From NCBI RefSeq assembly GCF_013394385.1, contig NZ_AP022834.1, positions 1,736,001 through 1,800,000 of the forward strand: DNA of 64,000 nucleotides, given 5' to 3'. The notes under the pieces are model-generated. The model saw only the letters and a program-made list of their open reading frames with translations. It ran no database searches and was not told where the DNA came from. This document shows positions 25,874-32,825 of the stretch, one piece after another (the stretch's first letter is position 1; each line of letters starts with the position of its first letter). The DNA is from Kocuria sp. TGY1127_2 (lineage in GTDB: Bacteria > Actinomycetota > Actinomycetes > Actinomycetales > Micrococcaceae). The translations under genes were made by a program, and so were the position numbers.

Positions 25874-26965
25874 ATGTCTTTGCATAGATCCCCCCTGCCC
25901 GAATTCGCTTCCCGACACGGTCGCGGAATGCGAATCGCAGGCGCCGGCGTCGCCCTTGTTCTCTCCCTTGCCGGTTGCGCAACGGGCGCTTCTTCCGAAG
26001 CCGCCGCGGAGTCATCGGCAGCTCCCTCCACGACGCCGATCGTTGAGGTCTCCGATGTCCAAGCAACCGGCGACGACGCCCTCACCGCACTTGAAGCCCT
26101 ACCCGTGAAGGGCAAAGCGCCGAAGACGGGTTACAAGCGCAAAAAGTTCGGCCGCGCGTGGGCTGACACCGACCAGAACGGATGCGATACGCGCAACGAC
26201 GTTCTGAGCCGCGATCTGTCCGCGGTGTCCTACAAGCCCGGCACACAGGATTGCAAAGTGACCTCGGGCAACCTGGTGGACCCTTACACCGGCAAGGACA
26301 TCGCCTTCACTGCCGGCAAGTCCACCAGCAGCGCGGTCCAGATCGATCATGTGGTCAGCCTCTCGAACGCATGGCAGACAGGCGCTCAACAACTGACCAG
26401 CAAGGAGAGGAAGCAATTGGCGAACGATCCGCTGAACCTCCTCGCCGTCGACGGCCCCACGAACCAAGGCAAGAGCGACGGTGACGCCGCCACCTGGTTG
26501 CCGTCCAACAAACAGTTCCGATGCGATTACGTTTCGCGGCAGATCGCGGTAAAGACCAACTACCATCTGTGGGTCACGAAGGCCGAGAAGGACGCCATCG
26601 AAGGCATTCTTGAAGGATGCCCCGGGGAAGTCCTGCCGTCCGGTACCGATGCTCCGGAGGTCGGGCAAACGGCAGACCCCGCGCCGGAGGAAGTGCCTGC
26701 ATCAGAGCAACCGACACCCACCGAAGCACCGGCTCCGGCTCCCGCTCCGGCCCCGGCTCCCGCTCCGGTCGAGCCCGCCGCACCTGCACCCGCGGAACCC
26801 GCTGCACCCGCGGAACCTGCTGCACCCGCCCAGGAAGGTGCCTACTACGCGAATTGCACGGCGGCTCGAGCCGCCGGAGCAGCACCCCTGTACGCCGACT
26901 CCCCCGGATATCGGCCAGCCCTGGACCGCGACGGCGACGGCGTCGCATGCGAGACAAAAGGCTGA
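25874..26965 (+). CDS. Secreted HNH (DUF1524) nuclease lipoprotein with C-terminal Excalibur domain
   Basis: A 363-residue exported protein. The signal peptide (to about residue 34) ends in lipobox SLAGC, predicting lipidation. The DUF1524/GmrSD-type HNH domain (about 75-250) includes FGRAWADTDQNGCDTRNDVL, QIDHVVSLSNAWQTGAQ, NDPLNLLAVDGPTNQGKSD, and a WLPSNKQFRCDYVSRQI ... VKTNYHLWV tail. The His-Asn-Asn metal finger is intact. Next comes a Pro/Ala-rich wall-spanning linker (about 265-325). The C-terminal Excalibur domain is YYANCTAARAAGAAPLY...DRDGDGVACE, with the Ca-binding DxDxDG loop. TGGAG lies 7 nt before the chosen ATG. It is likely an extracellular nuclease held at the cell wall; the role (nutrition, defence against incoming DNA) is inference. 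Confidence 0.88.
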   Translation: MSLHRSPLPEFASRHGRGMRIAGAGVALVLSLAGCATGASSEAAAESSAAPSTTPIVEVSDVQATGDDALTALEALPVKGKAPKTGYKRKKFGRAWADTDQNGCDTRNDVLSRDLSAVSYKPGTQDCKVTSGNLVDPYTGKDIAFTAGKSTSSAVQIDHVVSLSNAWQTGAQQLTSKERKQLANDPLNLLAVDGPTNQGKSDGDAATWLPSNKQFRCDYVSRQIAVKTNYHLWVTKAEKDAIEGILEGCPGEVLPSGTDAPEVGQTADPAPEEVPASEQPTPTEAPAPAPAPAPAPAPVEPAAPAPAEPAAPAEPAAPAQEGAYYANCTAARAAGAAPLYADSPGYRPALDRDGDGVACETKG

Positions 26966-27167
26966 TCTACTGCATTTCTCCTGGTGGAATGGGGGCCCAT
27001 CACCTTCTTCGGAGGATTTCGCGGCGGCAAACAGGGACCCATCGAGTGCTTTTGATCGCATATCTATATATTCAGCATTTGATCGTATAGCTATTAAATT
27101 TTTGACTATCAAAACTTCTTCCGTAAAGTAGATTCGCCATATGGGCGAATACCACTGGAAGGATTCC

Positions 27168-27752
27168 ATGAAAACACATGCCAAAAATATAGTTTCCCGA
27201 AGGGTCCTAGCGAAGGGGGCGATGTGGGCAGCACCCGTAGTGGCAGCAACAGCTTTTGTACCTAGTCACGCAGTTTCCAACGCACAACCCACCCCACGGG
27301 TCAGCGGGAATATGCAGGTAAAGAGTGAGTGCTTCTTCAATACCGACAACATCATCCGGATTTCCAACGTCGCGAACTACCCCAGAGGGGGATTTTGGGT
27401 CGAGGAGGCACAAGCCTCAAGCAAAGCCACCGACGCCAAGATAATATTTTACTTCCCCACGAACCTCGGCGACCTTAAGTGGAGAGCGCAGCGGAACAAC
27501 GGTTTATGGTCGACCCCGACTTACGATTCCACTGCACCCACAATTAACGGATTCAGAGCCTATACCACCACCTATCACGGGACCTGGGAGTACAACGGGA
27601 GAAACCGCATCTTATTAACCACTTCCGGGATGGAGTTCGTGGCCAATGGGCCTCAAAACCTTTGCAGGGCCACAGTAACTACACACGCCATAAGATCGGT
27701 CAAAGTCGACGGAGTGGTGCGCACAAAAAAAACAAAGAGCACACTTACTTAG
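27168..27752 (+). CDS. Tat-type secreted orphan protein
   Basis: A 194-residue protein. The N-terminus IVSRRVLAKGAMWAAPVVAATAFVPSHA is a twin-arginine-like leader (S-R-R-x-L-x-K, then a hydrophobic stretch and an A-x-A type cleavage site, here SHAVSNA), of the kind common in Micrococcaceae secreted proteins. The mature part (about residues 40-194) is Asn/Thr/Tyr/Trp rich, with one Cys near the start (KSECFFN) and one near the end (NLCRA), a possible disulfide. It looks all-beta and matches no family I know. GGAAGG lies 5 nt before ATG 27168; 27141 is a less likely start. Codon use is visibly more AT-rich than in neighbours, suggesting transfer. Confidence 0.75.
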   Translation: MKTHAKNIVSRRVLAKGAMWAAPVVAATAFVPSHAVSNAQPTPRVSGNMQVKSECFFNTDNIIRISNVANYPRGGFWVEEAQASSKATDAKIIFYFPTNLGDLKWRAQRNNGLWSTPTYDSTAPTINGFRAYTTTYHGTWEYNGRNRILLTTSGMEFVANGPQNLCRATVTTHAIRSVKVDGVVRTKKTKSTLT

Positions 27753-28324
27753 TCCCACAAATAGGCGTATTTCAGGACAGTACGACTCAACAAATCACTA
27801 TATCGCTACGGTCCGTTTGTCGGAGCACGAGGCCTGCACAAAACTGGCCTCTGGCTCCGACATATAATTTCCCAAATCGAGTTTCGGTCAGACATACAAC
27901 CCAAGGGGCGAACGGGCTAGAAGGTATTCGAGCAATCGAACAGCATGGCGGATCGACCTTGCGGTCGTCACTTCCCTCCCCGTGGCGTGCCGACGCGCAG
28001 CCGACCTCGGAGTTTACCCGCATGGCCCAGCGAGCGCGTTTCTCCCTCTGACACGGAAACTGACAGCCCGATATTCACGGCGTGAGCAACAGCGAAGCCT
28101 AGGAGTCCCGATTCTAGACCTCCCGGACGCGACCTCCCCCGAACACGCACCCCTGACACCCCATAATCAGAAGATCCGCATTGTGGCCTGGATTACCCGT
28201 AAATTTAGTTATTTATGCAATCAGAATTTTAATAAAAAGATTCCTGTTCTGTACATTGCCGGGTGGTCGGCCTAGATTGCCGTGAGTAGCCATCACAATC
28301 TTCGCGCATCAGAGAAGAGCAACG
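27753..28324. other. 572-bp region without a supportable gene
   Basis: The first half has mixed composition with only short overlapping frames. Around 28185-28262 it becomes strikingly AT-rich (TAAATTTAGTTATTTATG and TTTTAATAAAAAG), which looks like a promoter region for the frameshifted gene that follows. A frame at about 27920-28051 reads like the tail of a lost protein but has no start or ribosome site. Confidence 0.4.
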
Positions 28325-29012
28325 ATGTCCATCGTTTCCACCGCGGTCGTCGCTTCCACCGCGTCGCAGATCCTTGGCGCGACCCGCAACCGCGCCTAGA
28401 GCTGGCGTTCGAAGGAAATCGGAACCTAGATCGCGATCTCACCGAGGATGCGCTGAACAACCTGGGAGACGCCGCCTCGAACCTCGGCACGTACTCCTTC
28501 GAACGGACAATCACCGCTATCAGATCGGGCCGGCGGGAAAATTGGCCCCTCGCTCCAGAGATCTCGTCGGTGCCTGAAATTGTTTTCGAATTCCTTCGAA
28601 CCGACAAGATGGACGGCTGGCTCTACGTCCGAGAATCCGACGATTACCCCCTCCAGGCGCTCCGTCAGGCGTTCATCGCCTCATGTGCGGCTCATCGCAC
28701 CTCCGAGGCGCTGGCCGCGTTCATCGTGACCATTTCCGGCTTCGACCTCTTCAATATGCACACCGCTTTCTGGGGCTTACTGATCAGATGCGTGACATCG
28801 CGCTTCCTCGAGCCTGGAGATTATTCAACCGCGCTCGACCCGTCGGACCCCGCCAAGGCATCTCCGTCGAGCAGATTGTCCTCGAACGAGAAAAGCGAAT
28901 CCCAGCGGGAACCGTGCGCCGGCAGCCACAGCGGTATCCGCGAATGCTGGAATCAACCCCCGCTCCCCCAAATCGGCAGTCACTGAACTTGTCCCGACCC
29001 TCTGAATCCTGA
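28325..29012 (+). pseudogene. Frameshifted hypothetical gene
   Basis: A good start (ATG 28325 after AGAAGAG) opens MSIVSTAVVASTASQILG but stops at 28397-28399. Clear coding bias (GC-rich third positions) continues in the next frame from about 28400 to about 28790. It includes LTEDALNNLGDAASNLGTYSFERTI, PEIVFEFLRTDKMDGWLYV and EALAAFIVTISGFDLFNMHTAFWG. It then continues in a third frame to 29012 with RDIALPRAWRLFNRARPVG and ISVEQIVLEREKRIPAG. At least two frameshifts are therefore needed to join one protein of about 220 residues. I do not recognise the family. It could also be two short genes, or sequencing errors. Confidence 0.5.
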
Positions 29013-29516
29013 AAACCCGCAAACTGAGTCCCACCGAACGGGCCGGCTTCCTACGGGGGCCCGCCGTGGCCTCGAATCTCAGCCTCATGCGGCACCCGAC
29101 GCTGTCTCGAATCACCGCACCGCGTCGTCAGTCGACACCAGATATTCCTTGCCAGGGACCTGGCCACGTATCCGCTTTGGTCAAGATCGCACTCAGCGCG
29201 ATTCTGATTCCGGCGGTCAACGAGGACTCCGTGACGAACACACGTCAGGTGACTCCTCGACCGGACCATCGAATGCCACGCCGCCTTCCCATCACGTTCA
29301 ATAAACCAACAGTGAAGTTATCAAAATTCCTAAAGTCAAAAATTGACAATATATAATGTCTATTCTATTTGTGAACGAGCCACACGACACACCAATCACA
29401 CCATTCCCAACATTCAGGGAAAGTTAGATTATGCTCATTCTCGCAGGCCCCGCCTGGCGTGGCCAAGGCCCAGCACATAGCTCGGTACGACAAATACAGC
29501 ATTGGAGTTGATGTTT
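29013..29516. other. 504-bp region without a supportable gene
   Basis: Overlapping short frames on both strands (about 29051-29356) show no ribosome site and no familiar sequence. The last 200 bp are AT-rich and hold the likely promoter of the secreted protein at 29517. Confidence 0.4.
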
Positions 29517-30383
29517 ATGAAATGGAAAATCACTTCGGCAATTTTCTGTCTGACCCTTATTGTTCCCATTGCGACGTCCACGCCCACACAGGCTTACACC
29601 CAGTTCGAACCAGATAGCGTTCACGATCAAAACAGTAAGACAACCGTCTACACCGAGGAACCGTCCCTTGAAGACCCCACCATCGACCGTCACGGAGTAA
29701 CCTGGCCAATATTCGAAACGCCCCGACACCATTTTAAAGACATAACTTTCCCCATGATCATTAAGGATTCACCCGATCTTCGCCAGTTCTTCTTCTCAAA
29801 TGAATTTCAATACGCCGAGGCCGACAGCACCGGGTATTTCGGCCTGCAACCGATGCAACCGGCCAAGGACGGCCATCGCCAAGTCTCCGTCCGGTTCAGT
29901 TCCTTCAACGAAAACGCCGCTCCGGTTGACACCGATCTCTGTCGCCCCGGGGCCGACGGTGATGATGGTGTGACCTGCGCATCGGATATCCCATTCACCC
30001 CAGGCGCACAATACGATTTGACTCTGACTTTCACGAAAGAGGACCACACCTTCCGTGGCAAAGTCATCGACACCGTTACCCACAAGGAATACAGCGCTGG
30101 CGCCTACAGAATCTTAGATGAGACAGCAGGCATATCCTCCACCGATATAGAATCCTGGCACGAGGACTACCGCCGACATCCCCAAAAAGGAAAGTGCAAC
30201 TCAAAAGCGTTCCCCTACTACGAAGTATTGCTTAAACGCCCCCAGGCAACCACCGAGGACGGCACCAAAGAGACAGCAGTATTCAAGGATCTCAAGCTCA
30301 AATTTCAAGACATCTGCCCGAACGGGGACCATTCCTCCGTCAACCCAGATGGCACGGCCACCTGGCGTCTCGGATTCAAATAG
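29517..30383 (+). CDS. Secreted protein, possibly DUF3472-like
   Basis: A 288-residue exported protein. The signal peptide MKWKITSAIFCLTLIVPIATSTPTQA has a clear A-x-A cleavage near residue 26. The mature part contains a GYFGLQPMQPAKDGHRQVSVRFSSFNE block, then DGVTCASDIPFTPGAQYDLTLTFT. This resembles by eye the 'YFG.Q....R..lFS.W.....GEG..C...y..G..Y.l' layout of DUF3472 lectin-like beta-sandwich domains; the match is tentative. A Cys-containing C-terminal segment follows (KGKCNSKAFPYYEVLLKR, FQDICPNGD). TTGGAG 9 nt upstream supports ATG 29517 over 29511. Base composition is lower in GC than the core genome. The function is unknown. Confidence 0.75.
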   Translation: MKWKITSAIFCLTLIVPIATSTPTQAYTQFEPDSVHDQNSKTTVYTEEPSLEDPTIDRHGVTWPIFETPRHHFKDITFPMIIKDSPDLRQFFFSNEFQYAEADSTGYFGLQPMQPAKDGHRQVSVRFSSFNENAAPVDTDLCRPGADGDDGVTCASDIPFTPGAQYDLTLTFTKEDHTFRGKVIDTVTHKEYSAGAYRILDETAGISSTDIESWHEDYRRHPQKGKCNSKAFPYYEVLLKRPQATTEDGTKETAVFKDLKLKFQDICPNGDHSSVNPDGTATWRLGFK

Positions 30384-30649
30384 ATTCAGGGCAATCAAAA
30401 CAAACTGGCGTGAATAAACGCCTCATGGGCTGAATTCCGTTTGAGAGAATCGGACCCAACCCCATGTTCTACCGAGCAGGGCCCTTCCCCACGTCCGGCA
30501 AATTTTATGCAAAACTGAACCACCGCCGTCAGGCTGAGGGGTCTCCCGCGCGCTCAACGGGCCAGGCATCACTTTTGATTGCAGATTCGGCCATTGGATC
30601 GCCCTCATAACACAGTGCCCCAAATCACCAAAATATATAGGCAACTTGG

Positions 30650-30663
30650 GGTAATATATTACC
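30650..30663. repeat. 14-bp AT-rich perfect palindrome
   Basis: GGTAATATATTACC is its own reverse complement. It sits in a non-coding stretch with no adjacent regulator, so the role (operator or element debris) is open. Confidence 0.4.
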
Positions 30664-30733
30664 GTCGTCTCGGGGAAGTCGGCTATGTGTCAGCTTGACT
30701 TCCATGTACCGAGTCGACATCTCGTGTGATGCC

Positions 30734-30769
30734 GGGTCCCCTCCTCAGCGCGTAGAGAGGAGGGGACCC
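30734..30769. terminator. GC-rich hairpin, terminator-like
   Basis: A 13-bp perfect stem (GGGTCCCCTCCTC with its complement) and a 10-nt loop in the non-coding stretch downstream of the DUF3472-like gene. No T-run. Confidence 0.5.
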
Positions 30770-30836
30770 ACCGACACAGTGTCAATTTGGCGATTTACCA
30801 CCCTGTTGGCTCATGTTAGGGCCAGATTGGCACAAA

Positions 30837-30870
30837 AGACCCCCTTGCGCCAAACGGTGCATGGGGGTCT
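30837..30870 (+). terminator. Rho-independent-like hairpin
   Basis: AGACCCCC and GGGGGTCT arms surround a second short stem, and CTTTC follows. It resembles the terminator found after the Ltp-type gene about 1 kb downstream. Confidence 0.5.
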
Positions 30871-31175
30871 CTTTCATTGGCCAACCCCATGCTGTCAGGG
30901 TCCCTTGAAATCACCGCCACCAAGACCACGTTCTGGTCTACAAGCGCCTGAATCCAGGCCATATTTTCTGTGCCACACATGTCCACTCACGCGGTTTGCT
31001 GCGCCTCAATTCCGTGTGGTTCCGGAGTCAACATCGCACCGCGTCGCCCGCTGCGACCGTCGTCGAACCGGCAGAGGCTTTCGGTCGCCGTCGCCTCAAA
31101 AGGCATACAGTCTCCATTTACTCGGCACACTGCTTATACTCAGATTATTATCCCTCTACACCTAGGAGACACCAA

Positions 31176-31835
31176 GTGGGAACCTACCCCAACGAGCCTC
31201 AGAGCAACCAGTCCCCCAACCAGCAATGGCAAGGACAAAACGGCAACTACCAACCGCCGAAGAAGAAGCGCAAGGGTCTATTTGGTTGCCTCGGCTGCCT
31301 CGGACTCATCGTGGTTATCGCGATCATTGGGGCAATAATCTCCGCAATAGCAGGCAACAACTCGAGCGATTCCGGCAACAAGACCTCCAGCTCCCAGTCC
31401 GCTGCCTCATCCTCTGAGACACAAGCGCAGTCCACTGCCACTGATGAAGCAGAAGCCCCCCAGGCGACCAGCGAAGCCAGCACACCGAGTGAGGAATCGA
31501 CTCCGTCGGACAATTCCGGCTCATCAGTTCCGAAGGAATACAAGTCGGCACTGAAAAAGGGGGAAACTTACTCAAAGATGATGCACATGTCGAAGCAAGG
31601 CATCTACGATCAGTTGACCTCAGAGTACGGTGAGAAGTTCTCCCCGGAAGCCGCACAGTATGCCATCGACAACATGAATGCAGACTGGAATGCCAACGCA
31701 CTGGCAAAGGCCAAGGACTACCAAACTCAGCAGAACATGTCGCCTGAAGCGGTCCGCGATCAGCTGACTTCGGAGTATGGCGAGAAGTTCACGCAGGAGG
31801 AAGCAGACTACGCCGTACAGCACCTCGACCAATAG
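31176..31835 (+). CDS. Ltp-type host cell surface-exposed protein (superinfection-exclusion family)
   Basis: A 219-residue protein. The N-terminal cytosolic Gln/Asn/Pro/Lys-rich stretch (1-34) ends in PPKKKRKGLFGCLGCLG. One membrane helix follows (about 38-58), then a Ser/Thr/Glu-rich spacer (about 60-120). Two tandem ~48-residue Ltp repeats follow: YKSALKKGETYSKMMHMSKQ GIYDQLTSEYGEKFSPEAAQYAI, then NALAKAKDYQTQQNMSPEAV RDQLTSEYGEKFTQEEADYAV. This is the repeat of phage TP-J34 Ltp, which blocks DNA entry of related phages; host-genome copies are widespread in Gram-positives. It starts at GTG 31176 with AGGAG 7 nt upstream. Here the anchor is a helix rather than a lipobox. It lies beside an integrase stump, consistent with phage ancestry. 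Confidence 0.85.
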   Translation: MGTYPNEPQSNQSPNQQWQGQNGNYQPPKKKRKGLFGCLGCLGLIVVIAIIGAIISAIAGNNSSDSGNKTSSSQSAASSSETQAQSTATDEAEAPQATSEASTPSEESTPSDNSGSSVPKEYKSALKKGETYSKMMHMSKQGIYDQLTSEYGEKFSPEAAQYAIDNMNADWNANALAKAKDYQTQQNMSPEAVRDQLTSEYGEKFTQEEADYAVQHLDQ

Positions 31836-31849
31836 GCACGTTCAACACA

Positions 31850-31886
31850 AAGACCCCCACCCACCAATGAAGGTGAGTGGGGGTCT
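31850..31886. terminator. Terminator of the Ltp-type gene
   Basis: AAGACCCCCAC pairs with GTGGGGGTCTT (11 bp), with a partly paired loop and TCAAT after. It lies 15 bp past the stop codon, and is also positioned to end the minus-strand small gene at 31901. Confidence 0.8.
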
Positions 31887-31900
31887 TCAATATTCAGGCG

Positions 31901-32077
31901 TTAGACAAGCTCAGCAACGGTCTGCCCTGAAGCAGCTCGATCCAGGTTGAGCTCAGTTGCCGGCAGAAACTCTTCAATTCTTGCCTGGACGTCTCCGTCC
32001 TTGAACCGGACGACAACGCTCGCAGCGTGTAAGTCGATGCAGTGTCTATCAAACTCTGTTGGGGTGGTTTCGCCCAT
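31901..32077 (-). CDS. Hypothetical small protein (58 aa)
   Basis: A minus-strand frame from ATG 32077 to TAA encodes 58 residues (starting MGETTPTEFDRHCIDLHAAS, including VVVRFKDGDVQARIEEFLPA, and ending TVAELV). Composition is protein-like and acidic, with good third-position GC. A weak AGGA lies 9 nt upstream, and a terminator hairpin follows directly (31850-31886). I do not recognise it. It may be an element-borne small gene in the decayed island. Confidence 0.5.
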   Translation of the reverse strand: MGETTPTEFDRHCIDLHAASVVVRFKDGDVQARIEEFLPATELNLDRAASGQTVAELV

Positions 32078-32222
32078 ATAGCGTCCTGACCAGCTCGCTC
32101 ACGCCAGGGCCTCTTGAGGACTCGATGTTGTCACCGTGACGAGCAGTCTACCGAGTCGATGTTGGGTCGATCACGCATGTTGGGAAGTCTGTTGAGGACA
32201 CCGAAAATCGGGTCAGCCCTGA

Positions 32223-32480
32223 CGATGTACGGTTTCGCACGATCCCGGCCAAAGGGAGTGGGAGAAGATCCTCGAACTCGCAGAGCCGCCCCCATACCGG
32301 TTGCATGACACGAGCCATACGGCGACGACGGTGATGTTGGTGCAGGGCGTCCCGGCCCATGTGGTGTTGGAGGTTCTCGGGCATTCGACGATTCAATTGA
32401 CGATGAATACGTACTCGCATGTGGTGCCGGAGCTGTCGCAGGTGGCGGCCGAGGCGATGGATCGAGCGCTCGGGATGTAA
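32223..32480 (+). pseudogene. Tyrosine recombinase (phage-type integrase), C-terminal remnant
   Basis: An 85-codon open stretch encodes only the end of a tyrosine integrase. REWEKILELAEPPPYRLHD leads into the box-II His-Arg region, then TATTVMLVQGVPAHVVLEVLGHSTIQLTMNTYSHVVPEL, which contains the LGHS...TYSH motif with the catalytic Tyr. The canonical H-D-L-R-H reads H-D-T-S-H here, so the catalytic Arg is replaced. The catalytic core N-terminal half is missing (an in-frame stop lies at 32220). It ends 95 bp from the 3' end of tRNA-Leu, the usual position of an integrase next to its attachment site. It is clearly a dead gene. Confidence 0.85.
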
Positions 32481-32518
32481 CCGCGTGACTAACTGCGTGA
32501 CTAACTGAAACGAAAGAA

Positions 32519-32559
32519 GCGGACCTTGTGTAGTACTGTTTGTACCGCACAAGGTCCGC
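32519..32559 (-). terminator. Terminator of tRNA-Leu
   Basis: A 12-bp perfect stem (GCGGACCTTGTG and its complement) with a 17-nt loop. On the minus strand a T-rich stretch follows (CTTCTTTCGTTT). It lies just downstream of the minus-strand tRNA-Leu. Confidence 0.8.
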
Positions 32560-32574
32560 ATAAATAAAGGGAAG

Positions 32575-32656
32575 TGCCCAAGGTGGGACTTGAACCCACA
32601 CTCCGTGAGGAACCGCATTTTGAGTGCGGCGCGTCTGCCAATTCCGCCACTTGGGC
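32575..32656 (-). tRNA. tRNA-Leu(CAA)
   Basis: Class II tRNA. The acceptor GCCCAAG pairs with CTTGGGC. The anticodon loop is CTCAAAA between CCGCA and TGCGG, giving anticodon CAA (reads UUG). There is a long variable arm, a T-loop GGTTCAAGTCC and discriminator A; CCA is not encoded. The remnant integrase lies at its 3' side, so it is the probable integration site of a lost element. Confidence 0.95.
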
Positions 32657-32762
32657 ATTCGTCGGGGCGACCCTCATAGTCACCTTCGAACCACGATTAC
32701 TTTACACAATCAGGCCCTCAACGTGAAATCGCCGGTTCACGGTGACGCAACGCGGATGAGAT

Positions 32763-32795
32763 GGCGGGGAAGGAGAAGAGATCTCCCGCCCCGCC
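32763..32795 (-). terminator. Terminator of pyk
   Basis: GGCGGGG...GGAGA / TCTCC...CCCCGCC forms a two-part GC-rich stem 31 bp beyond the pyk stop codon. No T-run follows. Confidence 0.6.
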
Positions 32796-32825
32796 GTCGC
32801 GCAAGTCATCGAAGGCGTTGAGCGC

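Larger units (their letters stand above)
30384..31175. other. 792-bp region with hairpins and a palindrome, no supportable gene
   Basis: It contains a 14-bp perfect palindrome GGTAATATATTACC (30650-30663) and two GC-rich hairpins (30734-30769 and 30837-30870). The stretch before the Ltp-type gene has a TATACT -10-like hexamer at 31135-31140. Frames on either strand (for example minus 30423-30644) have no ribosome site or recognisable content. Confidence 0.45.

Noticed and set aside
30423-30644. A 73-codon minus-strand frame in the island
   Set aside because: It has AT-rich mixed codon use, no ribosome site and no similarity I recognise.
27000-32575. Left attachment-site repeat of the tRNA-Leu 3' end
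   Set aside because: I looked for a copy of the CCCAAGGTGGGACTTGAA word in the island and found none; only a weak partial match near 27900, not enough to call an att site.
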